A stretch of 64,000 nt of DNA from DASRDU01 sp046331565 (GTDB lineage: Bacteria > Acidobacteriota > Blastocatellia > RBC074), in contig JAXLQP010000001.1 of NCBI GenBank assembly GCA_046331565.1, positions 1,984,001 through 2,048,000 of the forward strand, in the 5' to 3' direction. Below are positions 15,941 to 23,910 of the stretch, piece by piece. The notes under the pieces were generated by a model, which saw only the letters and a program-made list of their open reading frames with translations, had not been told where the DNA came from and did not search any database. Numbering within the stretch: the first letter of the stretch is position 1; every line of letters starts with the position of its first letter. The position numbers were made by a program, and so were the translations under genes.

Positions 15941-17908
15941 ATGAAGAAGAAAAGATCCGATCATCACGGAGTCATCAGCAGTCCCGACGCCACACGCCGT
16001 AAGTTCATCCTTTCATCGGCTGCCGGAGCCGTCATTGCTGCCGCCGGAAACAGCAATCGCATTCTGGCCGGAGCCGACACCGGCATTCCCTCGATTCGCA
16101 TTCCGAAAGAGATTCCCGAATCGCTGAACGAAGCGCCGAAACCAGGCTCATTTGAAGGCAAAGGCATGACGGGCGCTGAAATCTTTGCCCGCCTTTGCAA
16201 AGACGAAGAACTCGCCGCGCTGTTCTGCTGTCCGGGCAATTACACGGTCATCAACGCCATCGCCGCCGCCGGAGTGCCGAGTTACGGCGGGCGCACCGAA
16301 GGCGCAATGTGCGCGGCGGCTGACGGATTCTCGCGTGTCACGGGCGAAGTCACGGCCACTTCAGGAACCGAAGGGCCGGGCTTCACGCATATGATCATGA
16401 ACATCGCCGCAGCCAATGCCGCGCGCACGCCGCTGCTCGTGCTCGCCAGCAATATGCAGATTGCCGGAGACGACCGCGAAGCCTTCATCCAGACCGGCTA
16501 TCAGCAGCCGATCACCACCGGCATGAAAAAATATGGAAAACGCCTGATCGCGCCGAACCGCGTGCACGAATACGGCGCGTATGCCTTCAGGCATTTGAAA
16601 TCAGGCGTGCCCGGCCCGGTTCACCTCGACTTTCCTGCTGAAGTCGCCAGAGCGCGTTTCACCGATCCGACGACGCTGACGGATTTTTATGGCAAGAACA
16701 AATACCGCAGCGAATCGCGGCCACATCCCGCGCCGAAGGAAGTTGAGAAGGCGATTGACATGATCAGCAAAGCCGAACGCCCGGTGCTGGTCGCAGGTCA
16801 CGGAGTCTTTCTGCGCAAAGCGTGGGACGCGCTGAAAGAGGCCGCTGAAAAGCACGAAATGGCCGTCGTCACTTCAGGGCCGGTGCGCGGCCACTTCCCC
16901 GACGATCACAGGCTGTCAGCCGCGACCGCGCCCGAAGCCCTGATGAGCGCCGATCTGGTGATCTTTGTCGGTCAGTATGCGATGCCGAGTCCGGGCGAAT
17001 ATCGCTTCAACCCGGACATCAAAGCGATTCGCCTGCATCCGGTGTCGGAAGACCTGGGCCGCAACTGGCCGCTCGATCTGGGCATCGTGGGCGACGAAAA
17101 AATCTTTCTCGAAGCCCTCGCCAGTTCGCTGCCGCGCAGGAAACGCGACGCCTGGGTAAATGAACTCGCCGCTGCGCGACAGGCCTATGAAAAGCTGCAC
17201 ACTGACGTTTATCAGCAGGGCCTGAAATACAGCGCCGATACAAACGCGCTGCACCCGGCAGTGATGGCGAAGGAGATTCATGACTTTCTATACAAAGGCG
17301 AGATTGATCCGAAACAGACCGTGACGGGCCTTGGCGGCTGGACGAGCGGCTTGTTCTCAGGCCGCTGGATGCGCGCGATGCGTCCGGGCCAGAGCGTCGT
17401 CTGCGCTTATCAGTACGGCGCTATCGGCCCCGATCTGGCGATGATGATCGGCGCAGGTGCGGCAGTGCAAAGAGGCATCGGCCCGCAGGCAGCATATCGC
17501 GGCGCGCCCGTGCTGTGCGTGACCAGCGACGCCGGAGCCGCTTACAGCCTCTTTGAAATGGACACCGCAGCCAAATACAAAATCCCGGTCATCGCGGTCG
17601 TTTACAACAACAATTCGTGGGGCATGTGGCCGAGCGCAGCCGGTTCAGCGCGCTCGATGCACATGTATCTGTTCCAGGAAAACCTGCGTTACGACAAGCT
17701 GGCCGAAGCCCTGGGCGTGCGCGGCGAATATGCACACACGCCGGAGCAGTTCCGCGAAGCCCTGAAACGCAGCTATCAGATGGCCGCCAAAGACGCTGTC
17801 TCAACGGTCATCAACGTGCAGGCGATCAAGGAATTCACGTCAGCGAAGCATTACCCGCCCGGCGTGGCGCTCAACCCTGAACCAGGCTGCGGCGCGCTGG
17901 CGCATTGA
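15941..17908 (+). CDS. Tat-exported thiamine-diphosphate-dependent enzyme
   Basis: A 655-residue member of the acetolactate synthase / benzoylformate decarboxylase superfamily. The N-terminus has a twin-arginine motif TRRKFI (R19-R20) and a hydrophobic stretch, so it should be exported folded with cofactor. The PYR domain has the catalytic Glu120 in GRTEGAMCAAADGFSRVTG; the PP domain has SDAGAAYS (D530) and NNN (556-558), which fit the metal-diphosphate site although GDG is replaced by SDAG. Exported ThDP enzymes are rare. QHNDH makes aldehydes in the periplasm, so carboligation of aldehydes or decarboxylation of a 2-oxo acid are possible reactions; this is inference from position only. It follows the cytochrome gene by 57 bases. 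Confidence 0.85.
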   Translation: MKKKRSDHHGVISSPDATRRKFILSSAAGAVIAAAGNSNRILAGADTGIPSIRIPKEIPESLNEAPKPGSFEGKGMTGAEIFARLCKDEELAALFCCPGNYTVINAIAAAGVPSYGGRTEGAMCAAADGFSRVTGEVTATSGTEGPGFTHMIMNIAAANAARTPLLVLASNMQIAGDDREAFIQTGYQQPITTGMKKYGKRLIAPNRVHEYGAYAFRHLKSGVPGPVHLDFPAEVARARFTDPTTLTDFYGKNKYRSESRPHPAPKEVEKAIDMISKAERPVLVAGHGVFLRKAWDALKEAAEKHEMAVVTSGPVRGHFPDDHRLSAATAPEALMSADLVIFVGQYAMPSPGEYRFNPDIKAIRLHPVSEDLGRNWPLDLGIVGDEKIFLEALASSLPRRKRDAWVNELAAARQAYEKLHTDVYQQGLKYSADTNALHPAVMAKEIHDFLYKGEIDPKQTVTGLGGWTSGLFSGRWMRAMRPGQSVVCAYQYGAIGPDLAMMIGAGAAVQRGIGPQAAYRGAPVLCVTSDAGAAYSLFEMDTAAKYKIPVIAVVYNNNSWGMWPSAAGSARSMHMYLFQENLRYDKLAEALGVRGEYAHTPEQFREALKRSYQMAAKDAVSTVINVQAIKEFTSAKHYPPGVALNPEPGCGALAH

Positions 17909-17931
17909 AGCAGGATCAATCCACAAAGCCG

Positions 17932-18057
17932 CACGAAGGGACACGAAGAAGCATCAGACAGGATGAACAGGATGATAAAGCTGAAGTGATCCGTCTTATC
18001 CTGATTATCCTGTAAATCCTGTCAAAAAACTTCGTGCTGCTTTGTGTGGCTTCGTGG
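17932..18057. repeat. Imperfect long inverted repeat, CACGAAG family
   Basis: The left half (CCACAAAGCCGCACGAAGGG, then tandem ACAGGAT units) pairs imperfectly with the right half (ATCCTGT units, then CTTCGTGCTGC and GGCTTCGTGG). It fills the gap between the ThDP enzyme gene and qhpD and ends 17 bases before the qhpD start. Confidence 0.7.
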
Positions 18058-18073
18058 ATGAAATGGTTTGCGT

Positions 18074-19504
18074 ATGAACTCATATCATCCCGGCGAATAT
18101 CATTCATTCAGCGGCGGCGGGCAGCGGTATCTTTACCTCGTGCCGAGCGGGGCGATCTTTGCGCTGGATGATTTATCAGCGGCGATCATCAACCGGCTTG
18201 AATCTGACAGCCGCTCGCACGATGACCTGATAACTGAAATGACGGCTCAGGGATTCGCTGCGGCTGATGCGGCTGAAGCTATTGAAGAGTTGTATCAGTC
18301 TCACGCGATCACGAACGGCGGCGGCTTTGCGACTGAAGTGCAGAAAGCGCCGATGCCGTTTCCGCTGCAAACGCTCGTGCTCAACGTCACCAATCAGTGC
18401 AATCTGTCGTGCAAATACTGCTACGAGTTTGGCGAAGACCGCATTGCCACGCCTGAAGGCAAGCCGAAATTCATGAACGAAGAGACGGCGCGCGCGGCGG
18501 TTGATTTTCTGCTCGCCAACTCGCCGGGCCGTCGCGCCGTGCATCTGACTTTTTTCGGCGGCGAGACCTTGATGAATTTCAAAGTCGTGCGTTCGACCAT
18601 CGAATACGCCCGCACGCAGGCGCACGAAGCGGGCAAGTACATTGATTTCAGTCTGACGACAAATGCGACGCTGCTGACTGAGCCGGTGATTGAATACCTC
18701 GCTGAAAACAATGTCGGCGTGACGATCAGCATTGACGGGCCGCAGGAGATGAATGACCGGCTGCGCGTCTTTTCAAACGGTCAGGGCAGTTACGAAATCA
18801 TCGCGCCGAAAGTCAGAGAGCTGCTTTCAAAACACAAAACGCGCCCGATTGCCGCGCGCGTCACGCTGACTTCGCAGGTCGTGGATGTGAAGAAAATTTA
18901 CCGCCACCTGAAAGACGAAATGGGATTTCACGAAGTCGGTTTCGCGCCTGTCACGACTTCGCCCGTGCGGCTTTACGCAATTGGCACTAACGGCCTCAAC
19001 AGCATTCTCGAACAGTTCACCGAACTCGCTGAAGAGTATCTTGACTACGCATTGCGCAACGAGCATCACGGATTCTCGAACGTCAGCGATACGTTGCAGG
19101 AACTGCACGCGGGCGTCAGCAAGGCGCATCCGTGCGGCGCGGGCCTGGGGCTGCTCGGCGTCAGTCCGTCAGGCGACATTGCGCCGTGCCATCGCTTTGT
19201 TGATGCCGATTCGCACAAACTCGGTCACATCGCCTCAGGTATTGACCGCACGATGCAGGCTGATTTTCTCGAACGCGGGCACATCAATCGCAAGCCGGAA
19301 TGCAACACCTGCTGGGCGCGCCCGGTCTGTTCGGGCGGCTGTTATCACGAAGCGTTTGTGCGATACGGCGACACCGGCAAAGCGAATCTGCATTACTGCG
19401 ACTGGATTCGCGGATGGACGGATGTGTGTCTGCGGATTTACGGCGAACTGGCCGCGCGCAATCCGAAGTTTCTGGCTCACTTTGATGAAAGGAAAGCGAT
19501 ATGA
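18074..19504 (+). CDS. qhpD: Radical SAM/SPASM peptide crosslinking enzyme
   Basis: A 476-residue enzyme. The radical SAM site is CNLSCKYC (C109, C113, C116), followed by a glycine-rich FFGGETLMNF. The C-terminal SPASM region has CGAGLGLLGVSPSGDIAPC and later CNTCWARPVCSGGC plus a final YCDW. QhpD is known to form three Cys-to-Asp/Glu methylene thioether bonds in the QhpC precursor in the cytoplasm. The gamma-subunit gene starts at an overlapping ATGA, so enzyme and substrate are translationally coupled. The ATG at 18074 is used; a TTG two codons earlier is less likely. The N-terminal 80 residues resemble a peptide-recognition domain. Confidence 0.94.
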   Translation: MNSYHPGEYHSFSGGGQRYLYLVPSGAIFALDDLSAAIINRLESDSRSHDDLITEMTAQGFAAADAAEAIEELYQSHAITNGGGFATEVQKAPMPFPLQTLVLNVTNQCNLSCKYCYEFGEDRIATPEGKPKFMNEETARAAVDFLLANSPGRRAVHLTFFGGETLMNFKVVRSTIEYARTQAHEAGKYIDFSLTTNATLLTEPVIEYLAENNVGVTISIDGPQEMNDRLRVFSNGQGSYEIIAPKVRELLSKHKTRPIAARVTLTSQVVDVKKIYRHLKDEMGFHEVGFAPVTTSPVRLYAIGTNGLNSILEQFTELAEEYLDYALRNEHHGFSNVSDTLQELHAGVSKAHPCGAGLGLLGVSPSGDIAPCHRFVDADSHKLGHIASGIDRTMQADFLERGHINRKPECNTCWARPVCSGGCYHEAFVRYGDTGKANLHYCDWIRGWTDVCLRIYGELAARNPKFLAHFDERKAI

Positions 19505-19839
19505 AGCACCTCAGAGCGATCAATCGCAAGGCGCAGCGCGTTGAGGATTACGTTGCCGCAGTCGAAGGCGACATCATCGCACTGCAACAGGGCGGCCCGC
19601 CGCAGCGCCCGCATTATCCGATGGGCTGTTCGCTCGTCTTTTCGCCCGGCTGGGAAGTTGATTCAACCGGCGGCACTGCCGGTCTGTGCCAGCCCGTCGA
19701 GCGCGATCTGTATGACTGTTACATCAGTTGCTTCTGGCCGGCCCAGGTTCCCGACCATCTCAACAACTATCCCGACTGGACGAGCAAATGCGCGACCGCG
19801 ACCAAGGACTGGCGCAACATTGATCTGGTGTTTCCGTGA
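19501..19839 (+). CDS. qhpC: QHNDH gamma subunit precursor carrying the CTQ cofactor
   Basis: A 112-residue precursor. The mature part, from about residue 37-42, aligns with the Paracoccus gamma subunit at a constant offset of 36. Crosslink pairs C43-E52, C63-D69 and C77-D85 correspond to Cys7-Glu16, Cys27-Asp33 and Cys41-Asp49; C73 and W79 correspond to Cys37 and Trp43, which form cysteine tryptophylquinone. The first 36-40 residues are a leader peptide without a Sec signal, longer than the 28 residues I recall for Paracoccus. It would be crosslinked by QhpD, hydroxylated on W79, exported by QhpF and trimmed by QhpE. Confidence 0.95.
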   Translation: MKHLRAINRKAQRVEDYVAAVEGDIIALQQGGPPQRPHYPMGCSLVFSPGWEVDSTGGTAGLCQPVERDLYDCYISCFWPAQVPDHLNNYPDWTSKCATATKDWRNIDLVFP

Positions 19840-19842
19840 GAA

Positions 19843-19953
19843 AGAGAGATGACGGAACAGACGGAAATAACGGGAGGAACGGAAAGTTTCAGACCCTGTT
19901 CAGTTCCTGTTCCGTCTGTTCCGTTCTTTCCGTGTGTTCCGTCATCTCTCTCT
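19843..19953. repeat. Long inverted repeat, GGAACAGACGG family
   Basis: The left part (GAGAGATGACGGAACAGACG...) pairs with the right part (...GTGTGTTCCGTCATCTCTC) with several mismatches. It starts four bases after the qhpC stop and ends 24 bases before the qhpB start, with a GGGAGG ribosome site in between. Related copies lie at 36280, 42105 and 59718. Confidence 0.85.
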
Positions 19954-19977
19954 GGCTGACAATCCGGGAGGTTCTAT

Positions 19978-21084
19978 ATGCGAGTCATCCTTTACTTCAT
20001 CGCCGCTGTCTTCCTCACTGTCACTGTTGCGGCCCAGGCACCTGCGCCAAAGGCCTCAGCCGGAGCAATGCTCTATGTCGGCGTCTGGCAGCGCACTGTG
20101 CTGGTGATTGACGAAGCGCAGGGAAAGATTGTTGACCGGATTCAACTCAACACCGGCACGCCGCAATCGCTGACCCTGTCTTATGACAAGAAGAAAATCT
20201 ATGCGACGACCTGGAACAACGGTATTGAGGTGATTGATCTGGCGACGCGCAAAGTTGTCAGTTCCTTTACGCTCAACGAAGGCGAGCGCATTGTGCGGAT
20301 GCGAGGCTTTGCGCCCGATCCGAACGATCAGGTGCTGTACGGGACGATTAATGTCGCGGTGAAGAAGATTGACCGCTTTGAAATCGAGAAGCCGAAATTT
20401 GCCGTCATTGATCTGGCGCAGAAAAAGATTACAAAGACTTTCGACTTTCCGAAGGAACACGAATCGCCGTTCGGGTTTATGGCCGGTTATCGCGTTTCGC
20501 CTGATGGCAAACTGCTGTATGTTTTCAAGGAAGACGTGCTGATCTTTGACCTGAAGGATTTCAAGCAGGTGGACAAGATCGAACTGTCAAAGCCGCAGCA
20601 GCCCGGCTCGCTGCCGATTCGGATGGGCAGTGGTGACGATCCGAATGAAGATCCGGGCGTAGTAACTTCGGTTTTCAACGCCACTGATCCGGTCGTGCGG
20701 CGACGCATCTTCGGCATTGCGCGCCTTGATCTGAACACGCGCAAGCTCGATTTCACGCCGATTGGCCCGGCGACAACCGGCATGACCGGGCTGCAACTCT
20801 CGCCGGATCGCAAAACCGGATACACCGTCGCCTTCAACGGCAACGGCGCGACGCGACGAACTGAGTTCTGGGTCTTCGACGTTCCCAATCACAAACTCGT
20901 CAGAAAGCATGAATTCGACAGCCGCACGCGCTTTGCGTTCAATCTTTCAGGCGACGGCAAACAGCTTTACATCCACGTCGCCGGGCCGACGATTGAATGT
21001 TACGACGCGCAGACATTCAAGCTGCTGCGCGTAATCACCTTCGACGGCGATCAGACCACCAACCTGCTGGTCGTCAAGCCCTGA
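19978..21084 (+). CDS. qhpB: QHNDH beta subunit (seven-bladed beta-propeller)
   Basis: A 368-residue protein with a signal peptide (RVILYFIAAVFLTVTVAAQA) and repeated propeller-blade segments such as LYVGVWQRTVLVIDEAQGKI, IYATTWNNGIEVIDLATRKV and LYVFKEDVLIFDLKD. In QHNDH the beta propeller forms part of the active site around the gamma subunit. The neighbouring qhpC and qhpD and the fitting length support this over a generic YncE-like protein. A GGGAGG site lies seven bases before the ATG. Confidence 0.88.
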   Translation: MRVILYFIAAVFLTVTVAAQAPAPKASAGAMLYVGVWQRTVLVIDEAQGKIVDRIQLNTGTPQSLTLSYDKKKIYATTWNNGIEVIDLATRKVVSSFTLNEGERIVRMRGFAPDPNDQVLYGTINVAVKKIDRFEIEKPKFAVIDLAQKKITKTFDFPKEHESPFGFMAGYRVSPDGKLLYVFKEDVLIFDLKDFKQVDKIELSKPQQPGSLPIRMGSGDDPNEDPGVVTSVFNATDPVVRRRIFGIARLDLNTRKLDFTPIGPATTGMTGLQLSPDRKTGYTVAFNGNGATRRTEFWVFDVPNHKLVRKHEFDSRTRFAFNLSGDGKQLYIHVAGPTIECYDAQTFKLLRVITFDGDQTTNLLVVKP

Positions 21085-21086
21085 AG

Positions 21087-21190
21087 CAGTGGTCAGTTGT
21101 CAGTGGTTAGTGGTCAGTTGTCTGAAAGATATTCAGTTCATCTGTGATGACCAGACCACTAACCACTAGCCACCAGCCACTGACCACTGA
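21087..21190. repeat. Inverted repeat of GTGGTCAGTGGTTAG heptamer type
   Basis: The left half is made of CAGTGGT/TAGTGGT units and the right half of the complementary ACCACTA/ACCACTG units. It begins just after the qhpB stop and ends only three bases before the next ATG, so the next gene has no Shine-Dalgarno-like site. Sister copies at 30943-31026 and 61472-61647 have the same placement. Confidence 0.85.
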
Positions 21191-21193
21191 CCT

Positions 21194-22156
21194 ATGGAAT
21201 GGTGCCTGCACATCAAGAGCGCGGATGACCTGAAAGGCGAACTGAACCCTGGACGCATTGCCGCGTTTGAAAGCAGCGCCATCATTCAGCCTCACATCGC
21301 GCTGGCCGCGCGCCTGGTCAGAGAATATTTCGGTGAAGTAAATTTCACGGCCTGCGCTTTCGGCAATGAATTCTGCGAACATCTGCTTCCCTCACCTGCC
21401 GCGCTTGAGGCAGTAATCAATGCCGCACAATCTCGCAATCTGCGCTTCACTTTTCTGACGCCTTACGTGAGCAATGCGGGCCTTGCGGAACTGACGCCGC
21501 TCCTTGAACTGCTGGCGAAGCACAACAACTCCGAAGTTGTCTTCAATGACTGGGGCGTACTGAATCTGGTGCGGCGTGAATTTCCTTCGCTCATTCCGGT
21601 GCAGGGACGACTGCTCAACAAATCGCTGCGCGATCCGCGCGTGACGACGATGTATGCGACTGCGCCCGCGCCGCCCGCAACGCTTTCTGTGCTGCAACGC
21701 TCGAATCTTGATTGCGACAGTTACACTGGTTTTCTTTCGCAACTCGGCGTCAGGATGATTGAGATGGACAATCTGCCGCAGGGCAATGATCTGAGCTTTA
21801 CTGAGAATGGAATCAGCGTCGCCGTATCTCTGCCCTTCGGATTCATCAGCACGAGCCGCATCTGCATGGCGGCGGGGCTGCATTATCGCAAGCCCGAAAA
21901 ATTCCAGCCCGGCGCGCCCTGTCGTCACGAATGCCAGACGCATCTGCTTGAATACACCTGGTCAAATTCCCCCTTCGCCAACCGCGATCAGAAGTTTTAT
22001 CTGAAGGGCAACACCTATTTTTATGCTCACAGCGAAGCGATGTTGCGCGCACTGTTCGAGCAGGCGGCAACCGGCCTGATCGCGCGCTTGACCTTGCAAC
22101 CACGCCTCCCCATGATGACAGTCCGACAAATCACTTCTCGTTCTGATCAGGAGTAA
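21194..22156 (+). CDS. U32-family protein, UbiV-like half of a putative O2-independent hydroxylase
   Basis: A 320-residue protein related to the U32 family. Its cysteines resemble UbiV: N-terminal C54 and C61, then C224 in SRICMAAG and a C243-x3-C247 pair in APCRHEC, which together could hold one 4Fe-4S cluster. UbiV and UbiU are known to form a heterodimer that hydroxylates ubiquinone precursors without O2. A UbiU-like gene follows at 22813. Both lie among qhp genes and QhpG is not seen, so a role in hydroxylating the CTQ tryptophan is proposed. The start ATG has no ribosome site because a repeat ends three bases upstream. Ordinary U32 peptidase activity cannot be excluded. Confidence 0.72.
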   Translation: MEWCLHIKSADDLKGELNPGRIAAFESSAIIQPHIALAARLVREYFGEVNFTACAFGNEFCEHLLPSPAALEAVINAAQSRNLRFTFLTPYVSNAGLAELTPLLELLAKHNNSEVVFNDWGVLNLVRREFPSLIPVQGRLLNKSLRDPRVTTMYATAPAPPATLSVLQRSNLDCDSYTGFLSQLGVRMIEMDNLPQGNDLSFTENGISVAVSLPFGFISTSRICMAAGLHYRKPEKFQPGAPCRHECQTHLLEYTWSNSPFANRDQKFYLKGNTYFYAHSEAMLRALFEQAATGLIARLTLQPRLPMMTVRQITSRSDQE

Positions 22157-22168
22157 AAAAGGCAAGTC

Positions 22169-22792
22169 ATGAGCGCAGCTTTATTGAAGACCATCCCTGA
22201 ACCGCTGGAACTCGATTCGCTGGTGATCCGACTTGGGCCGCTGAAGCATCGGATGACGGATGACGAATTTTTCGAGTTCTGCGCCCTCAACCGCGAACTG
22301 CGAATCGAGATGACGAAGGAGGGCGAGATGCTCATTATGCTGCCGGTCGGTAGTGAGGGAGGTCATCGGAATTATTTGCTAACGGTCAGATTTGGCGCGT
22401 GGGCGGAAGCCGACGGCACAGGTGTCGGGTTCGATTCATCGGCTGGGTTCAAGTTGCCGAACGGAGCGAAACGCGCGCCTGATCTTTCGTGGATTCGCCG
22501 CGAGCGATGGGAAGCCGTCCCGGCCAGAAAGCGAAAGAAGTTTGCTCCGATCTGTCCTGACTTCGTCGTTGAACTGCGCTCGGAAACGGACAGGCTGGAG
22601 TTGCTGAAAGCGAAGATGGAAGAGTATATCGAGAACGGCACGCAACTCGGCTGGCTGATTGATCCAATCGAAAAGAAAGTTTACATCTGGCGCCCGCGCA
22701 CGCGCGTGAAGGGTCTCAATCATCCTCAGACTCTTTCCGGCGAACCGCTGCTCAAAGGCCTGACGCTCAATCTGGCAGGGATTATTGACTGA
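22169..22792 (+). CDS. Uma2 family (DUF820) putative restriction-like endonuclease
   Basis: A 207-residue protein with the Uma2 PD-(D/E)xK core: APDLSWIRRERW, then CPDFVVELRSETD and KAKMEEYIENGTQLGWLIDP, ending in a strand region with KKVYIWRP. Uma2 proteins are abundant in cyanobacteria and other environmental bacteria and their role is unclear. It sits between the two U32 genes, with gaps of 12 and 20 bases, so it looks like a recent passenger in the operon rather than a functional partner. Confidence 0.88.
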   Translation: MSAALLKTIPEPLELDSLVIRLGPLKHRMTDDEFFEFCALNRELRIEMTKEGEMLIMLPVGSEGGHRNYLLTVRFGAWAEADGTGVGFDSSAGFKLPNGAKRAPDLSWIRRERWEAVPARKRKKFAPICPDFVVELRSETDRLELLKAKMEEYIENGTQLGWLIDPIEKKVYIWRPRTRVKGLNHPQTLSGEPLLKGLTLNLAGIID

Positions 22793-22812
22793 TCATTCCA
22801 GGCAGAAATGTC

Positions 22813-23844
22813 ATGAAAGTTCTCTCTCCGATCTCATCACACGATGAACTGGAAATGCTCGCCGCGAGCGGCGCTGAAGAGCTTTACTGCGGCATCGTGC
22901 CGCGCGAGTGGATGGAGAAATACACGGGCGCAATCTGGCTCAACCGTCGCAGCCCAAAAGGCGGCAGTCTGGAAACTTATGCTGACCTGAAGCGACTGAC
23001 CGATGACGCGCACAAGCTGAAGCTGCCGGTTTTCATCACGCTCAATTCGCCTTTTTATACTGCCGATCAGATGCCGCTCGTGCTGGAACTGGCGCACAAA
23101 CTGTCTGATGAAATCGGCGTGGATGCGCTGATCGTGACCGACCTCAATCTGCTGCTGCGACTGAGCAGTGAAAAACTCGCGGCACAGTTGCACGTCAGTT
23201 CAGTCGCGGCGACGCTCAATACTGAAGCGATTCGCTTTCTGCTCAACTTCGGGCCTTCACGCATCATCCTGCCGCGCAGCCTGACGATTGCTGAAATTGA
23301 AACCATCGTGAATGACGTGCGCGACCAGGTCGAAATCGAAGTCTTTATGCTCAACGACGGCTGCGCGTTCGAGGAAGGTTTCTGTTCGACGACGCATCAC
23401 CACACGGTCGGAGCCTTCTGCACCAGTTTGTCAGAGATGGACACGCGGTTTGAATGGACGGGCAGAGCCTTTTCAAATCGCCGTCACAACTGGCTGCGGC
23501 GCAATCTGACCGATTACCGCGAATGGGTCTGGTACGTAAACGGCAACGGCTGCGGCGTGACGCCAAAGGGCCTGCCTTACGGCCCGTGCGGTTTGTGCGC
23601 GATTCCCGATTTCGAGCGCATCGGCGTCGCTTCGCTCAAGATCGTCGGACGCGAAGCCTCACCTTTCAAAAAAATGGCGAGCGTGAAAATGGTGCGCGAC
23701 ATCGTTGACCGCACGCGCTCAGGCGTCCCCAGACTGCACGTCATCGAACGCGCAAAACAATTGCGCGAAGCGCCCGAACATTGCGCGTCGGGCTATATGT
23801 GCTATTACAAAATCGAACCAGCCGATACAGTACCGCGCGCGTGA
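22813..23844 (+). CDS. U32-family protein, UbiU-like half of a putative O2-independent hydroxylase
   Basis: A 343-residue U32 protein. The N-terminal LSPISSHDELEMLAASGAEELYCGI is the classic U32 opening (TIM-barrel start). The cysteine set C184-x6-C191, C203 and C259 (with C262 close by) follows the UbiU-type C-x6-C...C...C arrangement that binds a 4Fe-4S cluster. The partner UbiV-like gene lies upstream. Known U32 hydroxylases (UbiU/V, RlhA, TrhP) make RNA or quinone hydroxylations; the setting suggests the QhpC tryptophan as substrate here. The last five residues (TVPRA) are encoded by the arm of an inverted repeat, so the C-terminus was altered by that element. Confidence 0.8.
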   Translation: MKVLSPISSHDELEMLAASGAEELYCGIVPREWMEKYTGAIWLNRRSPKGGSLETYADLKRLTDDAHKLKLPVFITLNSPFYTADQMPLVLELAHKLSDEIGVDALIVTDLNLLLRLSSEKLAAQLHVSSVAATLNTEAIRFLLNFGPSRIILPRSLTIAEIETIVNDVRDQVEIEVFMLNDGCAFEEGFCSTTHHHTVGAFCTSLSEMDTRFEWTGRAFSNRRHNWLRRNLTDYREWVWYVNGNGCGVTPKGLPYGPCGLCAIPDFERIGVASLKIVGREASPFKKMASVKMVRDIVDRTRSGVPRLHVIERAKQLREAPEHCASGYMCYYKIEPADTVPRA

Positions 23845-23893
23845 GCAAGCGGTTGTATCCCCGGGCAACCGCTTGCTTACGCGCGCGGTACTG
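23828..23893. repeat. Inverted repeat, CAGTACCG family, 28-base arms
   Basis: Arms 23828-23855 and 23866-23893 pair over 28 bases with one mismatch around a 10-base loop. The left arm contains the stop codon and last codons of the U32 gene. The right arm ends 17 bases before the qhpF start. The outer CAGTACCG matches the element at 15302-15394. Confidence 0.88.
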
Positions 23894-23910
23894 CAACGAT
23901 TTTCCCAAGC

